Source of the DNA: Pleomorphovibrio marinus
Lineage (GTDB): Bacteria > Bacteroidota > Bacteroidia > Cytophagales > Cyclobacteriaceae
Direction of reading: 5' to 3'
Assembly (NCBI RefSeq): GCF_003347495.1
Contig: NZ_QCXY01000011.1
Span: 124,001-188,000, forward strand
DNA: 64,000 nucleotides
In this document: piece by piece, positions 27,546 to 36,866 of the stretch
Layout: every line of letters starts with the position of its first letter
Position numbering within the stretch: position 1 is the stretch's first letter
Translations under genes and position numbers: made by a program
Notes under the pieces: model-generated
Told to the model about the DNA's origin: nothing
Seen by the model: only the letters and a program-made list of their open reading frames with translations
The model's database searches: none

Positions 27546-28595
27546 TCAAAAGGCATGTTGTAATAGATGGATATCTTTTTCGGTCATGTTTGGAACAAGA
27601 TATTCACCAGCGGAATCGAGTGTCTGGCTGATCTTGCCAGTGCATTGCTGTAAGGTGTGGAGTGGATGCAACTCGTTCCATCCGTGGTCAAGATCGGTGA
27701 CATGAACGCCGAAAGCGGTTACGCATTGGCCAGCTTCAGGCTCCCATCCCTCGTCAGTGCCCTCAATGACACCATCCCGGGGATTCATAGCTGCGTCGAT
27801 GGCATCCCCGACTAAGCCACCCAATGTGCCCACTACTGCAGAGACCACAAGTGCAATTACCACTGCGACCGCAGCACAGAGCAACGGCCCCACCAAGGGA
27901 ATGGCGTGGCAGATCGCCTCAATGGGTGCAAGCAACGGTGCAAACATTATGGCCAAGACAAGAATGGCGAGCGCAGCTAGAATCCATGCAATGTGCCCAG
28001 CGTACTTCCTCATCGAGTCAATCTCAGTGTGAAGTGTCCAAGCGCCATCCTGGGCACACCTGACCGTTGCGGGTTCACCACCGCTTGTTCTTTCGACGAA
28101 CGATGTAATGTTGCCGGTGATGATAAAACCACCAACAGTTGTTTCCACGAGACTGCCATTGTCGGTTCGGATATCGTATAGGTAGTCACCATCGTAGAAC
28201 GGGAAAAACTGATACCACTCGTCACCGTACCGTCTCGACAATTCCAGGTTTCCCTGGACGCATTTACTCTGGCTGGGATCGTGTCGTCCTGCTAGCGAAG
28301 AAAAGTCTTGTTCATTGAAACGTACCTGCATCCGGCAAAGGGAGAAGACCAGTACCCAGACGAAATTGAAAAGGAGTCCCATCAGGATCCCGGATGATGG
28401 GAATAGCCCAATTGCCCCCAAGACTGATCCTATTCCGGGAAGCCCGATAAATGGCCCAAGGATGGGTGCCAGAATAAGGGTTGTATTGACCGTCACCGCC
28501 GCCATTGTAGCCGTCAGGAATGAATAAGCGAAGTACCACTGAACGTCCTCGTTTCCACCGACGATATCGCAATAATTATGGCTAACACCGCTCAT
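27546..28595 (-). CDS. Unassigned multi-pass membrane protein
   Basis: A 349-residue protein starting at ATG 28595, overlapping the stop of the upstream gene by four bases (ATGA). Hydrophobic helices are seen at about 25-75 (LTATMAAVTVNTTLILAPIL and following), 80-95, 205-235 (WILAALAILVLAIMFAPLLA) and 240-275, separated by a roughly 110-residue polar, cysteine-containing domain. The C-terminal domain has FGVHVTDLDHGWNELHPLHT; a D-x-x-HGW-x-E-x-HP pattern recurs in uncharacterised bacterial proteins. Its coupling to the next gene suggests a two-protein membrane complex. Function unknown. Confidence 0.75.
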   Translation of the reverse strand: MSGVSHNYCDIVGGNEDVQWYFAYSFLTATMAAVTVNTTLILAPILGPFIGLPGIGSVLGAIGLFPSSGILMGLLFNFVWVLVFSLCRMQVRFNEQDFSSLAGRHDPSQSKCVQGNLELSRRYGDEWYQFFPFYDGDYLYDIRTDNGSLVETTVGGFIITGNITSFVERTSGGEPATVRCAQDGAWTLHTEIDSMRKYAGHIAWILAALAILVLAIMFAPLLAPIEAICHAIPLVGPLLCAAVAVVIALVVSAVVGTLGGLVGDAIDAAMNPRDGVIEGTDEGWEPEAGQCVTAFGVHVTDLDHGWNELHPLHTLQQCTGKISQTLDSAGEYLVPNMTEKDIHLLQHAF

Positions 28596-30070
28596 GATTC
28601 CTCCACTTTTGCTAGAATAGTAACGCCTCCGATTAGGCTTTCATCAAGGAGGCCCGACACCTGAAATGCGGCAACTTCTCCAGGACTGCTATTCCGTGGG
28701 ATTCCGATCGACAGAGACACGGTGGCAGCTTGGGGCGAAGCCGCATCACTGGACTCAGGCCATATTTCCAGTATTGTCGCATCGAGTTCGTGTCGCCAGC
28801 CGGAGGGGGGGATACCACGGTTGGGTGCTCCATCACTTACTTCAACCGTCACAAGTTCTTTTGTTGGGCCCGTTGGGATCGAGTTCGGCCCGGTTTTACG
28901 GGCTTTCAATCGGTGTGCCGCATAGAATCGATACGGTAGCGCCCATACCCATAACAGGGGAGACAAGACCCTACGCACTATTTGGAGGATGCCAGAGTTT
29001 GTCCGTCGTGCAGCCATTCGATCCACCCTTTCACTTTTCGGCCCTCTGGGGGCTCGGTTCCAGAGAGCAATTTCGGTAGTAACGGTTTGTCCAGCCGCAC
29101 CCTTCACAACGCCTAAGTTATGCTGACCCACGTTGTTTAGCGGATTCGCATCGTCAGGATGGTGCACGCTGAAAATTGCGCAGTAAGATCCCGGATTCGC
29201 AGGTGAAATCCAATCCTTTTGAACGATCTGCACAGAAGATGGATCCGTAGCAGATCGTGGCGTCTTCGGGATAAGTGGAACAATAAGAGGGCCTGAAGAA
29301 GGGATGATCCATTCGAGGTGTCCACCCCCAATGCCGAACTGGCGGAGCTCGATCGTTAACTCAGTGCCTGCGGCAGAAACTGGGGCCGGAGTGGCTGCAG
29401 ATCCGTTCTGTATCTCAACGAAAAACCGATAAAGTGTACTTGGGCTCAACTCCTTGGGAGCGACTTCCAAATTTGTAGTTGGGTCTATTATGGTCACCGA
29501 TGGATTGTCCCATACAGGCTGAACTCCAATCGACCGTGCCCACTGCTGGGAATAGAGCCATGGGTCGGGGCGCAGCCAAACATTGTCGGGTATTGGCAAC
29601 GTATTTCGACCATGATCGCGAGCTTTGTCTCCAAACCGGAACCTGCAGGCAAACCAACCAGCGATCAAGAGTATTAATGCCGCAATGCCGACACTTATAC
29701 CCACGATCCAGAGGAGCAAGTATTGTGTCGTTTCCGCCACTTCAAGAGTAGGTAGTGCCATGCCTCCAAGAACGATGGCGCCGAGGAGGTAGAGTATCGC
29801 ACCTGCAGCCAACCCCTCGGAGGAGGGGATCGGACGGCGTCGTAAAGGCGTCGGACATGCGCAGGGTGCCCTCAAGACAAGGAGTGCGAGTGAGAGTAGT
29901 ATGACGACCAGATACGCTCCCATCACCAAAGCCGCCTGTGGGTCGATATACGCACCTTGTATCAATCCTAGGATGACCAGGCTGAACCACAATGCAGACA
30001 ATACTACAATTAACACTTTTAGTAGCCGAAGTCGTTGCTCACTTGATTCTCTAGGATTAGCTACGTTCAT
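28592..30070 (-). CDS. Membrane protein with CARDB-like extracellular region
   Basis: A 492-residue protein. Four hydrophobic helices occupy roughly residues 18-150 (VLIVVLSALWFSLVILGLIQ, LLLWIVGISVGIAALILLIA). The following region begins NVWLRPDPWLYSQQWA and has VQPVWDNPSVTI, FFVEIQNGSAATPAP and NPLNNVGQHNLGV, the sequence pattern of CARDB-type beta-sandwich domains (strand, N-x-G loop, D-x-x-NPLNN). A basic stretch near residues 340-385 and a second beta-rich region follow. It is the first gene of a two-gene unit with the membrane protein at 27546-28595 (four-base overlap). A surface or periplasmic adhesion or scaffold role is inference. Confidence 0.75.
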   Translation of the reverse strand: MNVANPRESSEQRLRLLKVLIVVLSALWFSLVILGLIQGAYIDPQAALVMGAYLVVILLSLALLVLRAPCACPTPLRRRPIPSSEGLAAGAILYLLGAIVLGGMALPTLEVAETTQYLLLWIVGISVGIAALILLIAGWFACRFRFGDKARDHGRNTLPIPDNVWLRPDPWLYSQQWARSIGVQPVWDNPSVTIIDPTTNLEVAPKELSPSTLYRFFVEIQNGSAATPAPVSAAGTELTIELRQFGIGGGHLEWIIPSSGPLIVPLIPKTPRSATDPSSVQIVQKDWISPANPGSYCAIFSVHHPDDANPLNNVGQHNLGVVKGAAGQTVTTEIALWNRAPRGPKSERVDRMAARRTNSGILQIVRRVLSPLLWVWALPYRFYAAHRLKARKTGPNSIPTGPTKELVTVEVSDGAPNRGIPPSGWRHELDATILEIWPESSDAASPQAATVSLSIGIPRNSSPGEVAAFQVSGLLDESLIGGVTILAKVEES

Positions 30071-30119
30071 TGATTAAACTAGTTTACCTTAGGTTTTCTT
30101 TAAAGTAGTGAAGTTTGGT

Positions 30120-30559
30120 TATTGTCAAGATTAAGATACATGCTTAAATGTGTAATCTGGAATATTACCAAAAGCTTTTTTAAATTTATATCTAATATCC
30201 CTAAATTCAAAGTGCCTAGGCACTTTTTTATTTGATTGTTTCAAACTCTAAACCGATGTATGATTCCAGCATCCATTCGATTCATACTCTTTGTTCTTCG
30301 TGAAAGTAGGATGGTGGTCAGGGTGTATCAAGATGTGAGCAAGTTCATAATTGGTGAACTTTCACAAACGAAATGGCGAATAGTTAACTTAACAGAAGAT
30401 CCTAATATCTTTTTACTTTCCACTTTTAGAATAGTGATGAATGAATTGTGTATTTGTTCCAGAATCTTATAAAAGCAATAGGTGAGTAATCTCTACCATT
30501 TGTACTGCAGGGCTAATAACTTAATTGAACTATACATTTATTTAAAAATTTTTTATATG
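30120..30559. other. Intergenic, AT-rich
   Basis: A 78-codon open frame at 30236-30472 has no family-like features and low coding quality, so I do not call it. Nothing else is visible in this stretch. Confidence 0.3.
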
Positions 30560-30740
30560 AATAGAGGTAGTTTAGAATCCATTCTCTGCATTAAATTCTC
30601 GAAAATTCCTTCTTTCATATTGAGGCGATTGAAACGACAGGTGAACTGGTTAGGTCTATGACCGAATAGAGGGTCCCTTTTAGCCCAATGCTAATAAGTT
30701 AAGCTTTTAGGGGCATTCGGTCGATAGCCCTTCAATGGTT
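30560..30740 (-). pseudogene. IS1595-type transposase 3' fragment
   Basis: The stretch beginning GAATCCATTCTCTGCATTAA matches the 3' part of the IS1595-type relic at 18.07-18.2 kb (CACCATTCTCTGGATTAAAT and following), in the same orientation. Conserved short runs include ATTAAATTCTCGAA. Only the C-terminal coding part remains, with several stops. Confidence 0.55.
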
Positions 30741-30852
30741 TTTTTGTCCTTCACGGGCAATTTCCCAAACCTAAAGGGCATAGTTGATCACCCTGCGCAA
30801 TGCGGGGGGTTCGTGGCGATATGTTTTTTTGCTTTCTTGTCTTTCTTTCTGC

Positions 30853-31222
30853 CTATTTGTAGTACTGGGTTATCCTGGTGGCCCTCCCCAGGCCACTCCT
30901 TGAAAACTTCCTCCTCTTCTTTATGGCGACCACCGACCGGGAAATATGCCCGACCAGGGCCTCGAGCAGATTTTCGGCGCACTCCCTGCTGAACAACTCC
31001 ACGATGGCGGCCCTCAGGTGCCTGAAGGCGTTTTTCCAGTTGTACTTGTAATTCAGTTTTCTGCCTTCCGTTCGTCTACCTATGTCCCCGGAGGCCGCCA
31101 TACCCGCCATGGCCACCAGGTTCATCACCAGGATGTGGGCGTAGAACTCCTGGTAAACCCCGTCGGGCTTCCTGCAGCCGAACTGTTCCACCTTCATCTT
31201 GGGCTTCAGGTTTTTTATCCCC
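30853..31222 (-). pseudogene. IS4-family transposase C-terminal half (minus strand)
   Basis: From the palindrome at 31223-31242 leftwards, the minus strand reads LHKGIKNLKPKMKVEQFGCR, then KPDGVYQEFYAHILVMNLVA, then AAIVELF and a basic tail ending at 30853. This is the C-terminal half of an IS4-type transposase, starting inside the region of the Y-x2-R-x3-E-x6-K signature. The N-terminal half is absent. It faces away from a second, different IS4-type half on the plus strand that begins at the same palindrome. Confidence 0.75.
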
Positions 31223-31242
31223 TTATGTAAAGCTTTACATAA
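31223..31242. repeat. 20-bp perfect palindrome at a head-to-head transposase junction
   Basis: TTATGTAAAGCTTTACATAA. Each arm is the coding sequence for the same short peptide (ALHKG) in two oppositely oriented transposase halves. It differs at only two positions from the palindrome at the right end of the RIT element (TTATGCAAAGCTTTGCATAA). Confidence 0.8.
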
Positions 31243-31475
31243 AGGGTTCAAGCAGGTTAAGCAGAATTTTGAGCTTAAATACTTTTTGTCGGACAGTGAG
31301 AACGGGATCAAAACACAGATATGGGTGGGACTGATCCTCAACCTCCTGTTTACCGTGCTGCACAAGCAGGTAAAGGAGGCCGAGGATTTTTCAACAATGG
31401 TCATGGTGGCCGCTAAAAATCTCAGTTCCTATGTGAGCCTTGAAAAGTTCCTTCTCCACTCAGAGGCTTACTTTA
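31233..31475 (+). pseudogene. IS4-family transposase C-terminal half (copy B), proximal piece
   Basis: The plus strand reads ALHKGFKQVKQNFELKYFLS, then DSENGIKTQIWVGLILNLLF, then TVLHKQVKEAEDFSTMVM, and stops at an insertion at 31475. The rest of its coding sequence resumes at 33131. It is related to the remnant at 19788-20060. Inactive: it lacks the N-terminal half and is interrupted. Confidence 0.75.
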
Positions 31476-33123
31476 GGGTCTGCTGATAAAGTTTAATATA
31501 GCTGAAAGAATCGGTTATTAGAAGATTTTTTCTGATTTTAAGGGTGTCCAAGTGCAAGGGATTATGAAAAAGAACTCCAAAAGGCGTGCACCGCGCAGTG
31601 TATATACAAGTCCAAGCCAGTTGTCTTTCTCGGGGTTTGAGACTCCTTTTTATAACCAGCTCGACCCGAACAACCGGTGGGTCGTACTCAGTTCCCAGAT
31701 TCCGTGGGATGATCTGGTGGGTCTTTTCAACAAGCGTAATCCCCCAAAACAGACAGGAAGGCCGGCACTAAACCCACGTGTGCTGATCGGTGCTGTGATC
31801 ATCAAGCATATCCTCAATCTGGATGACCGTGAACAGTGGCGCAGATTACCGAAAACATGTATCTCCAATACTTTCTGGGCTACAGTTCCTATATCAAGGA
31901 AGCCCCATTTGATGCATCCCTGTTTGTGGATATCAGAAAGCGTCTCGGTCAGGAACTCATAGAGGAGATGAATGAAAGGATTCATGGATTTTCGATGGAA
32001 AGGGCTACCAAAAAAGAGGAAAAGAACCGGGGAAAGAACAACAGTGGTGATGGTCCTACCGGCGGAGAACCCGGGAACAAAGGGGAGGTGATCTATGATG
32101 CGACAGTCTGTCCCCAGGACACCGCTTATCCCACCGATCATGGACTGCTCAACAAAGCCCGTGAGCTCACAGAGGAGATCATAGATGTGCTTCACCGAAA
32201 GCAGCCTCTGGGGAAGAAACCGAGAACCTACCGGCAAATTGCCCGGAAAGCCTATCTGAAGGTGGCCCAGAATAAGAATCCTTCAAAAAAGACAATCCGA
32301 AAGGGGATAAAATTCCAACTTCAATACCTGAGAAGGAACTTCAGGACGATAGAAAAACAGCTGGACCGTTTTGAGGGTTTTCCCCTTGAGCATAAGCTTC
32401 AGCGGAAGTACTGGATCATCCAGACGGTTTACAAGCAACAGCTGATGATGTTTGAAAGCAGAAGCCATCAGGCCGAGGATAGGATAGTCCGTATCCACGA
32501 GCCCCATTTGCGCCCTATTGTAAGGGGAAAGTCCAGGGCAAAAACCGAGTTCGGAGCCAAGATCCACCTGAGTCTGGTAGACGGGTATTCCTTTCTGGAC
32601 ACGGTATCCTGGGATGCTTTCAACGAAGGGACCCACCTTATGGATTATGTGGAAAGGTACCGTGAGAGATTCGGCTACTACCCGGCAAAAGTTCTGGCAG
32701 ACAAACTGTACTGCAGCAGGGAAAACAGGAAATGGCTGAAAGAAAAAGGGATAAAACTGGCGGCCAAACCATTGGGCAGGCCATCGGCAAATGCAGTGGA
32801 AAACCACGTAAGTCCCGGAGAGAGGAACCCGATCGAAGGGAAGTTCGGTCAGGCAAAGAACGGTTACGGAATGAACCGGGTCAGGGTCCGGCTCAGAAAC
32901 ACCAGCCAATCGTGGATCGCCTCCATCATCTTAGTGCTTAACCTGGTCAAACTGGCCAGGGAGGCACTCCAATGGCTGGGTTTTTCAGCATGGGAAGAGG
33001 TTCGAAGCATGCTCTTGGCAGACTTTGAGCTTGTTCTGGAAGCCGTATCAACAAAAAACCAGTCCAGATTACAATCTGGGCTGGTTCTAGGAAGTCGGAT
33101 TACTTGAGTTTTTCAGCAGACCC
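31476..33123 (+). mobile_element. IS5/IS1182-like insertion sequence with 7-bp target duplication
   Basis: A 1648-bp element bounded by inverted repeats GGGTCTGCTGATAAA (31476-31490) and the complement of GGGTCTGCTGAAAAA (ending at 33123). The direct repeat TACTTTA flanks it on both sides (31469-31475 and 33124-33130). It inserted into the 3' coding region of an IS4-type relic. It carries one transposase gene with a frameshift. Confidence 0.9.
31564..33107 (+). pseudogene. IS5/IS1182-like DDE transposase, one frameshift
   Basis: The N-terminal part (from ATG 31564) has SQLSFSGFETPFYNQLDPNN, RWVVLSSQIPWDDLV and VLIGAVIIKHILNLDDRE. Near 31835 the frame must change by one base to continue as VAQITENMYLQYFLGYSSYI and DASLFVDIRKRLG. 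The second frame then carries YDATVCPQDTAYPTD (catalytic Asp), FGYYPAKVLADKLYCSREN (second Asp) and ERNPIEGKFGQAKNGYGMNR (Glu). No slippery heptamer is seen at the junction, so a one-base deletion is more likely than programmed frameshifting. Internal initiation at GTG 31836 would give only the C-terminal part. Confidence 0.8.
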
Positions 33124-33130
33124 TACTTTA

Positions 33131-33290
33131 AAAGTATATTTCAAAAATACCTTCAAAAAGTGCAAAACAAACTATTCCTTTCAGGGTAGGGGATACTTTT
33201 TGGGAATTGACAAAAAAGCCCCTTAAAACAATATTAAAGGGCTTTATTTTAATTTTCGTAGATTAGTCGGAAAACAGTAAAAAATATTAT
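33131..33290 (+). pseudogene. IS4-family transposase copy B, distal piece and element end
   Basis: Continues the interrupted reading of copy B: VYFKNTFKKCKTNYSFQGRG, then YFLGIDKKAP and a stop near 33226. A hairpin (AAAGCCCCTT / AAAGGGCTTT, about 33217-33246) followed by ATTTTAATTTT resembles the element's terminator. The conserved ATTAGTCGGA-n2-ACAGTA segment ends at about 33281, as in copy A at about 20060. Confidence 0.7.
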
Positions 33291-33639
33291 TTTTTCCCGA
33301 TATTATTCAAATTATGATTTTTAAGTTTTTCACATGTCTTCACGCAATTACCTTTTGCCTAAGTTCGCACAGCAAATTTTTTAGATGTTAATTTTTTTAA
33401 TGAGGCTAAGGGCAGAGGTCATTTGCATAACTACTTTACCCCCTGTGATTCTGACGAACTGATTAGATGTTAATTTTACAACTTGAACTTGATAGGTTCC
33501 ATGTTTTTAATGTCCCCGGGTTGCTGGTTGTGAAGTAAGTTCGTAATAGCTACAGGCTTCCGCAATTACCTTTGGACTTGATCCAAAAAACGGAAAAGAA
33601 CTGGATACCTTGAACCACTTTTAGGACAAAATATTAGTC
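33291..33639. other. Intergenic, AT-rich, with short direct repeats
   Basis: No gene is supported. TTAGATGTTAATTTT occurs at about 33381 and again at about 33461. The segment after 33288 matches 13.33 kb for about 25 bases. Confidence 0.35.
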
Positions 33640-33793
33640 ATCCGCTGCATCAATCAACCCAGAGCAGGAAATCGAAATCTGAGATCTGATTAAGAATGGC
33701 CGGATTTACAAGGAAATAGCCGAGGACCTGTTTATCTCCGAAAGGATCGTAAACATGAACATGCAGAATATCTTCAAGAAAGGCAGGAAGTAA
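33640..33793 (+). pseudogene. LuxR-type helix-turn-helix remnant
   Basis: The plus strand reads INPEQEIEI, a stop, then DLIKNGRIYKEIAEDLFISE and RIVNMNMQNIFKKGRK before the final stop. This is the LuxR DNA-binding domain pattern (E-x-x-I-x-x-LFISERTV). It has lost its start and has a stop in the first helix. Confidence 0.6.
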
Positions 33794-34168
33794 TTATAAG
33801 TTTGATCTGTTGAGTAAGATTACCAGGGATGTGAGGCAGTGAGAAATCACTTAGAATAAGGAAATCCAATTTATGTTTAATACGACACTGGGATTGAATT
33901 GTAGTTACCTTGGAAAGCTTTATCTGAATAACAACAAAATGAACATATTCAGTAAATTAATCGACTCCTTATTTACAAAATGGTGGAATGATGTGTGCAC
34001 AGTATGTATGTGCTGTGGCCATCTCGGTTACCACCAGAAATTTTTTATATACTTTCACAGGGCAAAGAGTTGTCAGGCAGGAAACGACTCAACATAGTAA
34101 CTTATGATTTATCTTTACTTTTTGAAATTTAAGAAAATATGGACGGAGAAGTTACAGGTGCATCTGCA
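33794..34168. other. Short intergenic region with a doubtful small frame
   Basis: A 74-codon frame at 33873-34097 begins MFNTTLGLNCSYLGKLYLNN and includes CTVCMCCGHLG. It has no recognisable family or ribosome-binding site. I do not call it a gene. Confidence 0.3.
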
Positions 34169-35569
34169 CTACCGTCCTAATATGAAGCATGACACCCGAG
34201 TGCTGCTATTCGTTTCAGGTTGCACCTGAGAGGATAGCAGCCCCTTGTAAGTAAAGCACATTGGGTTGTTGTGTTGGTTGCAATTATCTGGCACGAGTAC
34301 CACATCAAAATCAATTTGCGAGGTCGGTCGTTTTCGGTATTTGTTGACACCCGAGCTAAAGGCGATAGTGGATGTGACAAACATACCCATTGCGCCATCG
34401 TCGTTGGCCAGAGCAATTAACTCATCGCGTACACTATTTCTCACCAAGTCTGCTACAGTTTCTGCTTGTACTCCAAGCGGAGTATTGGCAAGTACCACGA
34501 TCTTGTCCATACCCCTCGCATTTGCACCTAGCCCCTGCGCTAAATCGGCAATAGGTTGGAGCTCCACCTGGAAGTTGGCTATATTCGTCATGGGCACTTC
34601 AAAAATTAGAAAAGCCGGAATAATTATCCGTAATTTGCCCAATGGTATATACCCAGACAGGGGTTCATGTAAATCAATAGTACCTTCAAAATAAAATCCC
34701 ATACCTTCTTGCCGTATGGGGCGATTATTGCCATCTGTTACGCTTCCTTGCTCATTAAATTGGACTTGAGGCAAATAGTGAAGACGAAACTCCCCGGCTC
34801 GGTCATCGCCTCCCAGGGATACCCGCACGATAGGGAGCTGAATTCCGCCAGGAAGGGTTAGTGGGAATGCAGTCATACCTTCTACCGCAGTAGTCAATGC
34901 GCCGGAAAGCTTATCAAAAAGCAAGCGGCTGAGCATGCGTATGTCCAGATGCATGTCATCCGAGGTAATTGCCTGCAAATCTGGGATACTTTGATCGGGA
35001 ACATCCGGATGGTCCCAGGGAATATACATTGTTTGATGGGTAAAAGTAGTCAAGAATGATGCTCCGGTCTCCTGGTATACGGGGCGCAGAGGCGTGTTCA
35101 GGCTGTGTGCAGGAGCCAGATTAATCGTGGAGTCGGAGGTTTGGTATCCAAATGAATCTGCCCCGTGCTCAAGCCAGAGGGATTCGGTGCAGATGGCAAT
35201 GTTTCCTGTCCGATTACGCAGCTATTCAATATTGCCGGCAATTCCTGCAAACCCTCTCAGTAGGTCTATGTCTCTTCGAAAAAATGTCTGTGAAACGAAT
35301 GCCGAAAAAGGGGGGATCCGATTGCCCTCTGTGCGGATAACCGTCACTCCGATATCGCTCACGACTTGGGACACCTTCTCCTTGCGGACAGCCATGCCTG
35401 GAGGCGTATTAAATTTGAGAATCTGGGTTTGGGTAAATTCGGCAGGAATAGTTTTTTGGTGAAAGTGCGCTTTTACCTCGTACACATTGGGAATCTTTTC
35501 TGATTCATTGCAAGCAATAATCAAGAGGAATAAAGTAAACCCGCTTAAATTCAAATGAAATTTTCTCAT
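34169..35569 (-). pseudogene. Lipoprotein gene of unknown function interrupted by one in-frame TAG
   Basis: On the minus strand, ATG 35569 begins a lipoprotein signal (KFHLNLSGFTLFLLIIAC, lipobox LIIAC) and the frame runs to TAG at 35222-35224. The same frame then stays open through to 34169, giving 465 sense codons around one stop. The sequence on both sides is protein-like: EGNRIPPFSAFVSQTFF before it, and ICTESLWLEHGADSFGYQTS after it. The C-terminal half contains GGIQLPIVRVSLGGDD and GKLRIIIPAFLIFEVPMTNI, beta-rich with no catalytic motif. A single substitution, for example of CAG to TAG, explains this best. Alternatives are readthrough or a separate gene starting at TTG 35053. It lies downstream of the 1011-aa gene cluster on the same strand. 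Confidence 0.7.
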
Positions 35570-35789
35570 GATTCTGTTTTGGATTTTGTTATTAATTCAA
35601 AATAAATTGTTACAGGTTTTATCGATGCCGCAACAGATTTTAATTGATCCCAGTAAATAGAATGAGTCTAAAATTAACTAAACTAAACACGGTCTATTTT
35701 TTTGAATGTAATCTCTGTTCCAATTGAGCAGGAGTCAACCAGATGCTAACACGCCGAAAGATCGTTTCAGAATTCAAATGCCTAGGTTA

Positions 35790-36866
35790 TTACTGCCTAC
35801 AGCCTCGGACACTTTGCAATCCAGCAGTGGTGTTAATATTGCAAAGAGTTTGACGCGCAAGCTGGGGCAGGTTATCCAGCCTAAAATAATACCTAGGCTC
35901 GAACAGTATTCCGACCAGTTTTTCAACAATCATATTCATCCGTGTCTTGTGAGCACCAGATACCGGATGGAGCAGCCGGACACTTAAACTTCCCCAGCCC
36001 TTGCGAAACCGCAGGACAAGCCACTCCGCATCTTCAACGTTCTTCTGAGAAAAACCGAGTTGCTTCAACAAAGCGGGAAGCCACTCTGCGCAAACCGGAA
36101 CTGGAAGACGAAGAAAAGCTTCAGCAATCGCCACTCTCTGAGTTGGATGCTTTATCAAAATGTCAGACAGTACTCTGACATATTCCCACTTTTCAGTCAC
36201 AAGTTCCTTCACATATACGGTAACAAAAGCTTCCTGTAGCAACTCGTTCAATCGTTCTGTAGCATAACCGATAACCGAAGTCGACATGTTACTGGTTCTT
36301 TTATTATCAATCAGCAGTTGAGCGCCAACCGAACCAACAGCACGGAATGCGTTGGCTACCGGCCGCACCAGCTTGTTCACTACGTCACCGCCCAGCCGAC
36401 TGCTGATTTTATCCTTGATCACTTCCTCGGCAACCGCTTCCAGTCCCTCACGAACCATTTGGGGAATGGTGGACAATCCGGTAACTATTAACGGTGCGTG
36501 TTGAGAAAAGGTCTCCTGTAACCCCAACTCATGTTCCAGTGATGATTGGGGATGTGATTTTTGGATGCGTTCACGGGCGCGTTCTGCCTCCGCAACAAAT
36601 TCCGAAACGAACGTTTCCGTGAGACTACCGATCATGTAGGCGAGCCCTGTCATCGGAACGCTTTTTATTAAAGTATCGCGAATCTCCCTGTACGACTCGT
36701 TAAGAAGCGGATGCCCCAACTTCAATTCCCACACCGCTTCAAAGGTGCCGCGTCGGGGTTCCGCCCTGGCGAAGCGCTTATTTGCGAAAACGCGCGCCTC
36801 CTCCACCATTTCGTTGCGGACATCTCCGAGAAATTGATTCAGGTATTCTTGGTCGCGATTATTCAT
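35790..36866 (-). CDS. Helical protein of unknown function
   Basis: 358 residues from ATG 36866, which overlaps the 1011-aa gene's stop by eight bases; an upstream frame extension back to 37028 looks non-coding. The protein is almost all helix, with charged and hydrophobic segments: NQFLGDVRNEMVEEARVFAN, GLAYMIGSLTETFVSEFVAE, VREGLEAVAEEVIKDKISS and YATERLNELLQEAFVTVYVK. It has a basic C-terminus. There is no signal peptide; a few segments are moderately hydrophobic but not clear membrane helices. Overlap with the preceding gene indicates translational coupling and probably a physical partnership. No known family recognised. Confidence 0.75.
   Translation of the reverse strand: MNNRDQEYLNQFLGDVRNEMVEEARVFANKRFARAEPRRGTFEAVWELKLGHPLLNESYREIRDTLIKSVPMTGLAYMIGSLTETFVSEFVAEAERARERIQKSHPQSSLEHELGLQETFSQHAPLIVTGLSTIPQMVREGLEAVAEEVIKDKISSRLGGDVVNKLVRPVANAFRAVGSVGAQLLIDNKRTSNMSTSVIGYATERLNELLQEAFVTVYVKELVTEKWEYVRVLSDILIKHPTQRVAIAEAFLRLPVPVCAEWLPALLKQLGFSQKNVEDAEWLVLRFRKGWGSLSVRLLHPVSGAHKTRMNMIVEKLVGILFEPRYYFRLDNLPQLARQTLCNINTTAGLQSVRGCRQ

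Noticed and set aside
28666-29079. Plus-strand open frame opposite the CARDB-like protein
   Set aside because: It is antisense to a convincing membrane protein gene and has no ribosome-binding site or recognisable motif.
31830-31845. Programmed ribosomal frameshift in the IS5/IS1182-like transposase
   Set aside because: No slippery heptamer or downstream structure is evident at the frame change; a single-base deletion is simpler.
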